From: Steroidobacteraceae bacterium | Lineage (GTDB): Bacteria > Pseudomonadota > Gammaproteobacteria > Steroidobacterales > Steroidobacteraceae | Length of the DNA: 46,884 nt | Assembly (NCBI GenBank): GCA_025458865.1 | Contig: JALORP010000017.1 | Span: 1 to 46,884 of the forward strand | Reading direction: 5' to 3' | Shown here: piece after piece, positions 24,097 through 32,346 of the stretch | Numbering within the stretch: the stretch's first letter is position 1 | How the letters are laid out: each line of letters begins with the position of its first letter | Notes under the pieces: generated by a model | Databases searched by the model: none | The model's input: only the letters and a program-made list of their open reading frames with translations | Told to the model about the DNA's origin: nothing | Position numbers and translations under genes: made by a program

Positions 24097-25551
24097 TCAG
24101 GTCCCGGCCGGCGCCTCGGCCGCGGCGGGCTCGGGCGGCGGCTGCTGGACGCCGAGCTCCTGCAGCAGCTTGGAGTCGCTCTCCTCCTCGGCCACGATCT
24201 CGTGGCAGGTGCTGCACTTCCGGCCGATCTTGTCGCCGGAATCGGTCTTGATCTTGTTCGAGTGGCAGCGGAAGCAGCCCGGGGACTCCTCGTGCCCGAT
24301 GTGGTTCGGGTAGAGGTTCCAGGTCACTTTCATGTGCGGAAAGTTGTTCCAGCAGTAGGCGTCGCCGAGCGCGAGGCCAGCCTGCTCCACGGCCGGCGAG
24401 CCGGCGAGGTCGGGATAGTTGTCCGAGTAGAAAGCCTTCACCGCCGCGGCGATGCCCGCGCGCGCCTCGTCGTGGGACTCGTAGACCTTCTCGGTCAGGA
24501 TGCGCACGCCCTCGCGCCGGATGTAGGGCAGCCCGCGGTCGATCCGGCCTTCCTCGAGCGCGAGGTCCACCTCGTACTCGGGGCTGCGGTAGGTGTGCGA
24601 GGCGCGGTTGTGGCAGTCGACGCAGTCCATCGTGCGCCATTCGGCGTCGGCCGGCGCTTCCTCCTCGCCCTTGAACAGCTTGGTTTCGCCGGTCGTGCGG
24701 TCGACGAGCTGCACCTCGTACATGATCTCGCGGGTGCGGTCGGCGCGGTAGCGGACCTCGTTGTCGGGATCCACGTGCCAGTGTATCCCGCTCGACTTGC
24801 CGCCGAGCTGGCCACCGACCTTCACCATCAGCGCGGTCTTGACCTCGGTGTTCGGCTCGTCCTCCTTGTAGTGCGTGCGGACCTTGAGGCGCTCGCCGAC
24901 GAACTTCGTCGGCCAGTGGCACTGCTCGCAGGTGCCGTTGGCCGGGCGCAGCGAGTGCACCGGCGTCGGGATCGGCCGCGGGTACAGGTCGAAGGCGACG
25001 GCGACGAGCTGCCAGGCGCCGGAGATCTTCGCCTTCACGAACCACTCGGCGCCGGGGCCGATGTGGCAGCCGGCGCAACCGACCCGCAGGTGGGGCGAAC
25101 GCTGGAAGGCGGTGTACTCGGGCTGCATCACCTTGTGGCAGGCCATGCCGCAGAACTCGTCGGAGTCCATGTAGTGGACGGCTTTGAAGGTGAGCCCTGC
25201 GGCCAGCGCCAGCACCGGGATGCCGAGTGCGAAGAAGGTGATCAGGACCGCGCGCGTGCGCTCCTGGTTCAGGTCGAAGACCGGCAGGTGGCCGCTCTCC
25301 TTCCCCTCGGCGGAAAGCCGCGCATCCCGGCGCTTGCGCCACCACAGGCCGGCCGGCACCAGCACGAGTCCCATCAGGAAGGCCATCGGCAGGACGACGA
25401 AGGTGAGCACGCCGAGGTAGGCGCCGCCCTCGAAGCCGAGCGACTGCATGACAAGCAGCGTTCCGATCAGCAGCAGGCTGATGACGATCAGCAGCGTGCC
25501 GATCAGGCTGACGATGTTGCCGGTGATGGCGGCGAAGAAGTGCTTGATCAT
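24097..25551 (-). CDS. NapC/NirT-type six-heme inner-membrane cytochrome (ImcH-like)
   Basis: The 484-residue protein has three hydrophobic segments (about 11-35, 43-70 and 101-122) and then a periplasmic multiheme part. Heme motifs: CGMACH at 134-139 (a C-x3-CH form), CAGCH 159, CEQCH 208, CVDCH 310, CFRCH 426, CSTCH 446. There is also an isolated C400 in DAYCWNNFPHMKVTW. The NapC/NirT block (FCGMACHKVMQPEYTAFQRSPH) points to quinol oxidation. Layout with extra helices and C-terminal hemes resembles Geobacter ImcH, which carries seven hemes. It lies 88 bp downstream of the CbcL-like gene. Start ATG at 25551 follows GGGGAA. The terminal acceptor is not evident. Confidence 0.85.
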   Translation of the reverse strand: MIKHFFAAITGNIVSLIGTLLIVISLLLIGTLLVMQSLGFEGGAYLGVLTFVVLPMAFLMGLVLVPAGLWWRKRRDARLSAEGKESGHLPVFDLNQERTRAVLITFFALGIPVLALAAGLTFKAVHYMDSDEFCGMACHKVMQPEYTAFQRSPHLRVGCAGCHIGPGAEWFVKAKISGAWQLVAVAFDLYPRPIPTPVHSLRPANGTCEQCHWPTKFVGERLKVRTHYKEDEPNTEVKTALMVKVGGQLGGKSSGIHWHVDPDNEVRYRADRTREIMYEVQLVDRTTGETKLFKGEEEAPADAEWRTMDCVDCHNRASHTYRSPEYEVDLALEEGRIDRGLPYIRREGVRILTEKVYESHDEARAGIAAAVKAFYSDNYPDLAGSPAVEQAGLALGDAYCWNNFPHMKVTWNLYPNHIGHEESPGCFRCHSNKIKTDSGDKIGRKCSTCHEIVAEEESDSKLLQELGVQQPPPEPAAAEAPAGT

Positions 25552-25569
25552 CGATTCCCCTCTCATGAC

Positions 25570-25634
25570 CATGCCGCGGGGCATCGCCCCGCGGCATGGC
25601 GTGTCAACCGGGGCCGGCGGTCTCCCGCCGGCCC
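25570..25634 (-). promoter_or_regulatory. Tandem strong hairpins between the two multiheme genes
   Basis: Two perfect hairpins fill the 88-bp gap: a 13-pair stem CATGCCGCGGGGC with loop ATC (25570-25598) and a 10-pair stem GGGCCGGCGG with loop TCTC (25611-25634). No T-tract follows in the minus direction, so they are less like a full terminator than an intercistronic stabiliser or attenuator that sets the ratio of the two cytochromes. Confidence 0.5.
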
Positions 25635-25639
25635 GCGCC

Positions 25640-27730
25640 TCAGGTCAGCCAGCTTATCAGGCCGATGAAGATGAACACCGCGAGCACCAGGCCCGTGATG
25701 TAGGCCGTCAGGCCGAACACGTAGGCGCGGATCAGCGCGCCCTTGTCCGGCGGCGGAACGAGCATGCTTTCGAGCCGGCCTTCCTTCACGGCTCGCTCGT
25801 ACTCGAGCGGCCGGTCTTCCTTGAACTTCTCGAGCGGCATGCAGCCCGTGAAGATCACCGGATCCATCGGGAAGGCATCCGGCCGCAGGTGCGTGTGGAA
25901 GAAGTGGAACAGGAAGATGAAGCCTGTCGCGAGCAGGGCCTCGTCGCTGTGGACCACGTAGGCAGCATTGAGCGTCCAGCCCGGCAGCCACTGGGTGAAG
26001 AAGTTCGGGAACCAGAGCATCAGGCCGGAGAAGCCGATGATGGCCACGCCCCAGAACACCGCCAGGTAGTCGAACTTCTCCCAGTACGCCCAGCGGTCGA
26101 GCTGCGGCTTCGGCCCGAGGTACAGGAAGTACTTGATGTTGCCGATGAAGTCCTGGGCGTCCTTCAGGTTCGGCACCATCGAGCGCGGTCCCCAGAGGTA
26201 ACCCTTCTCCTTCCTGACCAGCATGCCCCACAGCACCATCAGGATGTGCACGGCGAAGTAGCCGAAGGTCACCGCACCGGCGAAGCGGTGCAGCCAGCCG
26301 GCCATGGCCGCGCCGCCGAGCAGGTCGACGATCGGCTTCGACCATTCGGTCTCCGGGAACTTCAGCGGCAGGCCGGTCGCGGCCAGCAGCAGGAAGCTCA
26401 GGATGATGGTGACGTGGACGGCCATCTGGCCGCCGGTGAAGCGGCGCACGTGCGGGCCGTCGCTGTGGTGCGGCGCCTTGAACTCGCCGCGGATCTTGCC
26501 GACGATCGCGCGCTGCAGCCACAGCAGGTCGTGCACGCCAAAGAAGCCGAACACGCCGAGCAGCAGGATGACCATGAACACGAAGACCCAGTAGACGTAG
26601 ACATTGTCGTTCGGGTCGGTCGGGTTGTTGTGCGGGTCGTACGTCAGGAACGCAGGCGTGATCTCGCCCTCGTGGCAGCTGCCGCACATCTTGCCGAGGT
26701 TGTCCGGGTGGATGGACGACCGCGGGTCCGAGGCCGGCAGGTTCTGGTGCGGCGTGTGGCAGTCGGCGCAGGTGGCCGAGCGCTCGTGGCCGATCAGCGT
26801 CGCCTTGCCGTGGAAGTTGTCCCGGAAGGTCTCGCTCTGTTCCTCGTGGCAGTGGCCGCACTCGGCGACCATCATCTCGCGCGCGGCCTGCTCCTTGGGG
26901 TCGACCACGTCGTGGGCGTCGTGGCAGTCCACGCACAGCGCCGTCTCCTTGCCTTCCTTCCACAGCGCCCCGTGGGCGCTCTCGTTCTTCCAGTGCCCGA
27001 GCACGAACTCGTGGCAGCTGCCGCACATCTCGGGGCTCTTCTGCGGCGAGGTGCGCGATTCCGGGTTCTTGGCCGGAAGGATGTCGTGGCCGCCGTGGCA
27101 GTCGGTGCAAGCCGGCGAGTTGTTCAGGCCCTTGGCCAGGCGCGCCTTGGCGTGCGAACTGTGGAGGTAGCCCTCCATCATGTCGCCGTGGCACTGGCCG
27201 CAGGTGTACATCTGGTTGACCGGCGACAGCGGCGCCTCGAGGCCCGGCCGGCGCGGCAGCGTGTGCACGTTGCCGTGGCACTTGCCGCAGTTGGCGGCGT
27301 CCTCGTCGAGGTGGCCCTCGGTTGCGTGCGCGCTCTGCTGGAAGACCGCGATCTCTTCCTCGTGGCACTCCACGCAGGCGGCGACCGAGACCTTGCCGAG
27401 GTCCTTGACCTGGCGGGGGTGCCGGACGCCGACGGCGCCGGTGTGGCAGGTGACGCAGGCGACCTTGCGGTGCTTGGAGGCCAAGAACTCGGCCTCGTGC
27501 ACCGGCGTGACGGGCTTGTCCTTCTCGTCCAGCAGGGTGTCGTCGTCGTGGCAGGACAGGCACTTGCTGTTGGGGATCGCCGGCGCGTCGGAGGCAGCGT
27601 CCGGGGCGGCGGCCGCAGGAGCGGCCTCCTGCGCCGCGGCGGGGGCGGCCCAGGCGAGCGACAGGACGGCGGCGAGGATCCCGGTTCCGAGGACGTGGCC
27701 CGAGGAACGGAGGAAGGTTGGCAGGTTCAC
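25640..27730 (-). CDS. Eleven-heme cytochrome c fused to cytochrome b membrane domain (CbcL-like)
   Basis: About 696 residues. After a signal peptide (WAAPAAAQEA) comes a periplasmic part with eleven CXXCH motifs: CLSCH, CVTCH, CVECH, CGKCH, CGQCH, CTDCH, CGSCH, CVDCH, CGHCH, CADCH, CGSCH. The C-terminal about 300 residues have some five or six membrane helices with paired histidines (HVTIILSFLLL, LHRFAGAV..GYFAVHIL, HFFHTH), a cytochrome b561/hydrogenase-type diheme b domain. This fusion plan is that of Geobacter CbcL, an inner-membrane quinol oxidase for extracellular electron transfer, though CbcL has nine c hemes. GTG at 27730 with AGGGAG six bases upstream is preferred over a GTG nine codons earlier. 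Neighbours are the ImcH-like gene and a redoxin-DsbD-like gene. Confidence 0.85.
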   Translation of the reverse strand: MNLPTFLRSSGHVLGTGILAAVLSLAWAAPAAAQEAAPAAAAPDAASDAPAIPNSKCLSCHDDDTLLDEKDKPVTPVHEAEFLASKHRKVACVTCHTGAVGVRHPRQVKDLGKVSVAACVECHEEEIAVFQQSAHATEGHLDEDAANCGKCHGNVHTLPRRPGLEAPLSPVNQMYTCGQCHGDMMEGYLHSSHAKARLAKGLNNSPACTDCHGGHDILPAKNPESRTSPQKSPEMCGSCHEFVLGHWKNESAHGALWKEGKETALCVDCHDAHDVVDPKEQAAREMMVAECGHCHEEQSETFRDNFHGKATLIGHERSATCADCHTPHQNLPASDPRSSIHPDNLGKMCGSCHEGEITPAFLTYDPHNNPTDPNDNVYVYWVFVFMVILLLGVFGFFGVHDLLWLQRAIVGKIRGEFKAPHHSDGPHVRRFTGGQMAVHVTIILSFLLLAATGLPLKFPETEWSKPIVDLLGGAAMAGWLHRFAGAVTFGYFAVHILMVLWGMLVRKEKGYLWGPRSMVPNLKDAQDFIGNIKYFLYLGPKPQLDRWAYWEKFDYLAVFWGVAIIGFSGLMLWFPNFFTQWLPGWTLNAAYVVHSDEALLATGFIFLFHFFHTHLRPDAFPMDPVIFTGCMPLEKFKEDRPLEYERAVKEGRLESMLVPPPDKGALIRAYVFGLTAYITGLVLAVFIFIGLISWLT

Positions 27731-27818
27731 GACGGTCTCCCTGTGCGTCGCATCCACGGCCGGCAGGGCGCCGGACCGGGACGCACGGGAGCTTTTTACA
27801 GGCCTGCCGCCGCCGGGA

Positions 27819-29126
27819 TCATCGTGGGATTACCGTACCCCGCTTTCCGGAAAAACGGACCACCGCCACGGAAATCGCGACGGCGGCCGCGAGGATGCCG
27901 ATGGCGGCGAGCGCGTTGGTCAGGAGCTGCGGCGCCGCGAGCAGGACGACGCCGAACCCGGTCATCATGAGCCCCGAGACGAGCTTCAGGATCCGGCCCT
28001 CGTCCTCGGTCAGCTTGCGCGCGCCCATGGTGCGCACGAAGATCACCACGATGATCATCAGGGGAATGACGTAGATCACGTTGTAGGCGCCGAGCCAGGC
28101 GTAGTACTGCCAGGTCGGCAGGTCCGCCAGCGTCAGGGAGCGCGTGTAGACCATCGGGAAGCCGGCGGTGCAGAGCAGCTCGTAGGAGTTGGCCGCGATC
28201 GCGAGCAGGATGGTGCTCGCGAGCATGGGCCCGAGGCTCCCGGTCGCGACGATTCCGCGCATGCGCTGGAACAGGCCGGGCTTGGCGGAGTCCGGGATGG
28301 ACAGGCTCACGCCCTGCTTGAACCAGAAGTAGTCCTTGACGTTGATGGCGCCCATCAGGAGCGCGACCAGGCCGGCGGCGATGGTCACCACCCGCAGCTC
28401 GCCGAGCAGCAGGAACATGTTGAGCCAGGCGGCCATGAAAACGAAGTAGATCAGCCCCGAGAACAGTACGAAGGTGCCGCCGACGATCAGCATGCGGGTG
28501 CGGTCCTTGGCGTGGACCAGCATGCTGAGCAGGAACAGCAGCACGAAGAAGGCGCAGGGGTTGAACGCGTCCACGCCCGCGAGCACGAGCGTCAGCACGG
28601 GCAGCGACAGGCTGCGCGCGTCCACGCTGCCGACCAGCGGCAGGTGCACGACAGAGCCGCTGTCCCCGGGCGAGGCCTGGGCCGGCGACGCCGCCACGCC
28701 GGCCTCGGGCGCGCCGGCGGCGCGCCGCTCGCGGCAGGCGGTGAGCGCCCGCTCGAGCTCGGCGCCCGTCGTCGCGGCCGCGTCGTAGCCGATCATGACC
28801 TCCCGGCAGAAGATGAAACCGGGCACGGACAGCGCCTCGACCCCGAGCGACTGGGCGGTGTTGAAGTAGAAGCGCGCGTTGTCGCGGTCGTCGCGCACGG
28901 AGTACTTGCGAATCTCGAGCCACGGCAGGCGCCCCTGCAGCTCCTCGAGGAACGGCGCAGCCGCCTGGCAGTGTGGGCAGGTCGGCGAGTAGAAGTAATA
29001 CAGGTGAATGCGCGGGCCGCCGTCGGCGGCGCGGCCATACCAGAAGTCGTCGCTCGCCGGGTCCTGGGCCGCGAAGGCCGCCGGCACGGACAGGATCAGG
29101 AGCGCGAGGAGGCTGAGCAGTCGCAT
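27819..29126 (-). CDS. Thioredoxin-like domain fused to DsbD/CcdA-like membrane domain
   Basis: The 435-residue protein has a signal peptide (AAFAAQ), a periplasmic thioredoxin-like domain with active site CPHC in YYFYSPTCPHCQAAAPFLEEL and cis-Pro in VPGFIF, then a membrane domain of six to eight helices. The membrane part has Cys residues in AFNPCAFFVLLFLLSML and LLCTAGFPMVYT, as expected for thiol transfer in CcdA/DsbD relatives. It probably brings reductant to periplasmic disulfides. Located 88 bp upstream of the eleven-heme gene on the same strand, it may serve heme ligation of these cytochromes by keeping CXXCH cysteines reduced. Confidence 0.85.
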   Translation of the reverse strand: MRLLSLLALLILSVPAAFAAQDPASDDFWYGRAADGGPRIHLYYFYSPTCPHCQAAAPFLEELQGRLPWLEIRKYSVRDDRDNARFYFNTAQSLGVEALSVPGFIFCREVMIGYDAAATTGAELERALTACRERRAAGAPEAGVAASPAQASPGDSGSVVHLPLVGSVDARSLSLPVLTLVLAGVDAFNPCAFFVLLFLLSMLVHAKDRTRMLIVGGTFVLFSGLIYFVFMAAWLNMFLLLGELRVVTIAAGLVALLMGAINVKDYFWFKQGVSLSIPDSAKPGLFQRMRGIVATGSLGPMLASTILLAIAANSYELLCTAGFPMVYTRSLTLADLPTWQYYAWLGAYNVIYVIPLMIIVVIFVRTMGARKLTEDEGRILKLVSGLMMTGFGVVLLAAPQLLTNALAAIGILAAAVAISVAVVRFSGKRGTVIPR

Positions 29127-29219
29127 CCGGGTTCCAGTGGCGGGCGGGAAATTGACGGGCAGGCTAGCGGCGGCGCCCGGCCCATGCGTCGTTGATTCTA
29201 CGGACCGGCCTGGCGCCGG

Positions 29220-29561
29220 TCACTCTCTCGTCCGGAACGTCTCGAGAGTCACGTCGAGCGACAAGACCTCGCCCGGCTCCATGGCGCCCACGCCCACCAC
29301 CCTGCGAGCGATTTCCTCGCCGCGCGCGTTGCGCAGGGCGACCACCACGCTGTACTCGCGGGGGGGCTGGCCCGCGGGATGGGCGATGCTGCCCTCGACC
29401 CGGAACGCCACCTCCCCAGGCAGCGCGTCGGCCCCGACGCCCGCCACACCGAAGCGCAGGTGGTGGCGGCACGCCGGGCAGACCGGCGCACTCTCGAGGA
29501 TGGTGGCCTTGCAGTGCGGGCAGGTCCTGGTCTTGCCCGCCGTGACTGTGCGGCCTTTCAT
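29220..29561 (-). CDS. Zinc-ribbon protein next to bactofilin
   Basis: The 113-residue protein begins with a double zinc-ribbon (TCPHCKATILESAPVCPACRHHL) and continues with a beta-rich domain similar to a FxLYD-like fold (FRVEGSIAH, YSVVVALRNARGEEIARRVVGVGAMEPGEVLSLDVTLET). No membrane segment. It begins 20 bp after the bactofilin stop, so both are probably on one mRNA. Function unknown; a scaffold-associated or regulatory role is a guess from context. Confidence 0.75.
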   Translation of the reverse strand: MKGRTVTAGKTRTCPHCKATILESAPVCPACRHHLRFGVAGVGADALPGEVAFRVEGSIAHPAGQPPREYSVVVALRNARGEEIARRVVGVGAMEPGEVLSLDVTLETFRTRE

Positions 29562-29581
29562 TGCTGCTGTGCGGGCACGGC

Positions 29582-30040
29582 CTAGCCCTTGGGAGCGCCG
29601 CCCTCGCCCCAGCCGAACTCGACCCGGCCGCGCATGCGCGAGCCGGCGGCCACGGTCAGGGAGGCTGCGGCGACGTCGCCATTGATGATGCCGGTCTGCT
29701 GCAGCTCGACGCGGGTCGCGCCGGTGATGTTGCCCTCCAGCTCGCCGCCCACGACGACGGAGCCGGCCTTGACGGAGCCCGCGAGGTGGGCGCCCGGCTC
29801 GATGGTGAGGGTGCCATCCACGTTGACGTCGCCCTTGAAGCGGCCCGCGAGGCGCACGTGGCCGGTACCCTCGATCTTGCCTTCGAAGGTCAGGCCCGCC
29901 GCGAAAACGGACTCCTTGAGGTCGGCGCGCGGGCGAGGCGCCGGGGCATCGGGCGCGGGCGTCGGAGCCGGCGCGGTTTCGCGGATCGGGGTCACGGGCG
30001 TCATGGGATCCTTCGAACCGGCGTCTTTCCAGATGGCCAT
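29582..30040 (-). CDS. Bactofilin family protein
   Basis: The 152-residue protein has a proline/alanine-rich N-terminal tail (about residues 1-40), then the right-handed beta-helix core of bactofilins: SVFAAGLTFEGKIEGTGHVRLAGRFKGDV, GTLTIEPGAHLAGSVKAGSVVVGGELEGNI, and a short GRVEFGW end. Bactofilins polymerise into filaments that scaffold cell-wall or polarity proteins. ATG at 30040 follows AGGAGC. No M23 peptidase partner lies beside it; the zinc-ribbon gene follows. Confidence 0.93.
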   Translation of the reverse strand: MAIWKDAGSKDPMTPVTPIRETAPAPTPAPDAPAPRPRADLKESVFAAGLTFEGKIEGTGHVRLAGRFKGDVNVDGTLTIEPGAHLAGSVKAGSVVVGGELEGNITGATRVELQQTGIINGDVAAASLTVAAGSRMRGRVEFGWGEGGAPKG

Positions 30041-30146
30041 GGGCTGCTCCTGTGCGGGGACTCGGGACAAGATAGCCCCGGAAGATTGCGTTGGCGAGAA
30101 GGCGCTTGCGCGCCGGGGCTGTCGGCTGCGGGCGACAGCGGGCGGC

Positions 30147-30977
30147 TCAGCGGCCGCGGAACTCGGGGGCGCGGCGCTCCAGGAAGGCGCGGACGGCCTC
30201 CTCGAGGTCGCCCGAGTGCAGGAAGGCGGCGTTCCACAGGGCCACGTAGTCGAGGCCCTCGTTGAGCTGCGCGCGCGCCGCGGCGTTCATCACGTGCTTG
30301 GCGCCGCGGGTGGCGAGCGGGGACAGCGCCGCGACCTCCGCCGCGAGCGCCCGCGCCCGCGCGAGCAGGGCCTCGGGATCCGCCAGCAGTTCCGTGACGA
30401 GGCCGACCTCGAGGGCCCGCCTCGCGTCGATGTCGCGGCCGGTCAGAACGAGGTCGCGCGCGACGCCATCGCCGACGATCCGCGGCAGGCGCTGCAGCAC
30501 GCCGACGTCGGCGACCATCGCGATGCGCGTCTCGCGCACCGAGAACGTGGCGCAGGCGCTCGCGAGGCGGATGTCGCAGGCCGTGACGAGGTCCACGCCG
30601 GCGCCGAGGCAGGCGCCGTGCACGGCGGCGATGATGGGCTTCGAGGCCTGCGCGAAGCAGCTGGCCGTGTGCTGATAGCGGCGAATGTCGTCGTAGAGCG
30701 CGCGGCGCTTCGCGGCGGGCGTGTCGCCCTTGCCCGAGATCGAGCCGCCGCCGGCGAGCGCCGCGGCGTGGTCGGCGAGGTCTATGCCCGCGCAGAAGGC
30801 CTTGCCGCGCCCGGCGAGCAGGATGGCGCGGACCGATTCGTCCGCCTCGAGCTCCGCCACCGCCGCGGGGATGTCGTCCCACAGCGCCCGGTCGAGCGCG
30901 TTGAGCTTGACCGGCCGGTTCAGCCAGAGGATGCCGACCGCGCCGTCGCGCTCGATCTCGAGGCTGGGCCAGCCCAT
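30147..30977 (-). CDS. Enoyl-CoA hydratase/isomerase (crotonase) family protein
   Basis: The 276-residue crotonase contains the oxyanion-hole segments LLAGRGKAFCAGIDLADH and AAVHGACLGAGVDLVTACDIRLAS, plus FSVRETRIAMVADVGVLQRLPRIVG. The Asp in VADVG, in place of the usual catalytic Glu, resembles the delta3,5-delta2,4-dienoyl-CoA isomerase (ECH1) branch. It likely acts in fatty-acid beta-oxidation. Its ATG at 30977 is 26 bp after the desaturase stop on the same strand. Confidence 0.88.
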   Translation of the reverse strand: MGWPSLEIERDGAVGILWLNRPVKLNALDRALWDDIPAAVAELEADESVRAILLAGRGKAFCAGIDLADHAAALAGGGSISGKGDTPAAKRRALYDDIRRYQHTASCFAQASKPIIAAVHGACLGAGVDLVTACDIRLASACATFSVRETRIAMVADVGVLQRLPRIVGDGVARDLVLTGRDIDARRALEVGLVTELLADPEALLARARALAAEVAALSPLATRGAKHVMNAAARAQLNEGLDYVALWNAAFLHSGDLEEAVRAFLERRAPEFRGR

Positions 30978-31003
30978 CGGCGCGCCTTCGCGCAGCCGCG
31001 CGA

Positions 31004-32188
31004 TTACGCGGGCTGCAGCTGCAGCTGGCGCTGCAGCTGCGCGGTCAGGAGCTGCATGCGGCGGCGCTGCATGCGCAGGCGGTAGACGATCTCGCGCACG
31101 TGGGTGCGGAAGCTCGCCTCCTCCCAGCGCTGGGCCAGCTGCTGGCGCTTGGCGCCGTACCACTGGTCCCGCAGCTTGCCCCACTCGGCCAGGGTCGCCT
31201 GGAAGGACTCGTATTCCTGCGCGAGGCGCTCGCGCAGGGTGTCGAGCTGCGGCACCGGGCGCTGCGCGCCCTGCTCCAGCGCCGCCTGCGCGCGCTTGAA
31301 CTGCATGGCGAGGCGGGCGCGCTCGATGGTGACGTCGGGCACGCGCTGCAGCTTGCCTGCGAGCCCTATGCCGGCGAGCGTCGCGATGAGCCACTTGGTC
31401 GGGTCCCACTGCCACCAGCGGACCGCATTCCGGTAGTCGCGGTCGAAGATGTGGTGGAAGTTGTGGTAGCCCTCGCCGTAGGTGAGGAAGGCCAGCACCG
31501 GGTTGTCGCGCGCCGTGTTGTTGTCGTTGTAGGGCTGCGTGCCCCAGATGTGGGCCAGCGAGTTGATGAAGAACGTGAAGTGGTGGTTCAGCACGAGGCG
31601 CAGCACGCCCGCGAGCAGGAACACGCCCCAGAGGTCGCCGGCCAGCCAGCCCATCAGCAGCGGCAGGCCGATGTTGGTGGCGAGCACGATGGGCAGGTAG
31701 AAGCGGTGCTGGAACATGACGATCGGGTCGGCCTGCAGGTCCTTCCCGTTGCTGAAGTCGTTCCGGCCCGTCTTCCAGTAGCGGAGCATCCAGCCAATGT
31801 GGGAGAACCAGAAGCCGCGCTTCGCCGAGTAGGGGTCGCCGTCGTTCTGGTCCACGAAGCGGTGGTGGCGGCGGTGGTCGGTCGCCCAGATCAGGATGCT
31901 GTTCTGCAGCGCCATGGCGCCGAAGATCGAGAACACCAGCCGCACCGACCAGTGGGCCTCGTAGGCGCGGTGCGCCCACAGGCGATGGTAGCCGGCCGTG
32001 ATCGAGAAGCCGTTGGCGGCCAGGAACACGAAGAACCAGATCCAGGCGGCGGCGCTGAAGCCGTGGGTGAACCCGTACCAGGGAACGACCGTGATCGCGC
32101 AGAGGAAGGTGAGCGAGAAGAGAATCGTGGTTACCCAGTTGATGGGCGGCTTCTTCTCGGCGGTGGTGGCAACGGTCGTCTCTGTCAT
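31004..32188 (-). CDS. Acyl-CoA/fatty-acid delta-9 type desaturase
   Basis: The 394-residue membrane di-iron enzyme has four hydrophobic helices and three histidine boxes: HRLWAH, DHRRHHRFVD and EGYHNFHH. This is the stearoyl-CoA desaturase-like family that inserts a cis double bond into saturated acyl chains. Unusual is a C-terminal extension of about 100 residues rich in Arg, Gln and Glu (ERARLAMQFKRAQAALEQ to the final QLQRQLQLQPA) with coiled-coil character. The start MTETTVATTAEKKPP at 32188 is chosen over an upstream ATG lacking a ribosome site. The crotonase gene follows. Confidence 0.93.
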   Translation of the reverse strand: MTETTVATTAEKKPPINWVTTILFSLTFLCAITVVPWYGFTHGFSAAAWIWFFVFLAANGFSITAGYHRLWAHRAYEAHWSVRLVFSIFGAMALQNSILIWATDHRRHHRFVDQNDGDPYSAKRGFWFSHIGWMLRYWKTGRNDFSNGKDLQADPIVMFQHRFYLPIVLATNIGLPLLMGWLAGDLWGVFLLAGVLRLVLNHHFTFFINSLAHIWGTQPYNDNNTARDNPVLAFLTYGEGYHNFHHIFDRDYRNAVRWWQWDPTKWLIATLAGIGLAGKLQRVPDVTIERARLAMQFKRAQAALEQGAQRPVPQLDTLRERLAQEYESFQATLAEWGKLRDQWYGAKRQQLAQRWEEASFRTHVREIVYRLRMQRRRMQLLTAQLQRQLQLQPA

Positions 32189-32346
32189 CGGTACTCGGCC
32201 TGCAGGATGGAACAAAACTTCCGGTATTCTGACCTAAGCCGCCGCTCCGTGGGCGGCAAATGCGTCAGGGAAAATACTTACACCATATCAAGGGCTTGGG
32301 CCCGCCGCGACGCTTCGGGACGCGCCGCGGCAGGCCTTCTCCGGCC

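Noticed and set aside
25448..27970. An 840-codon plus-strand open frame opposite the eleven-heme gene
   Set aside because: Antisense shadow of a gene with eleven heme motifs and membrane helices; the plus-strand product has no signal, domain or plausible start.
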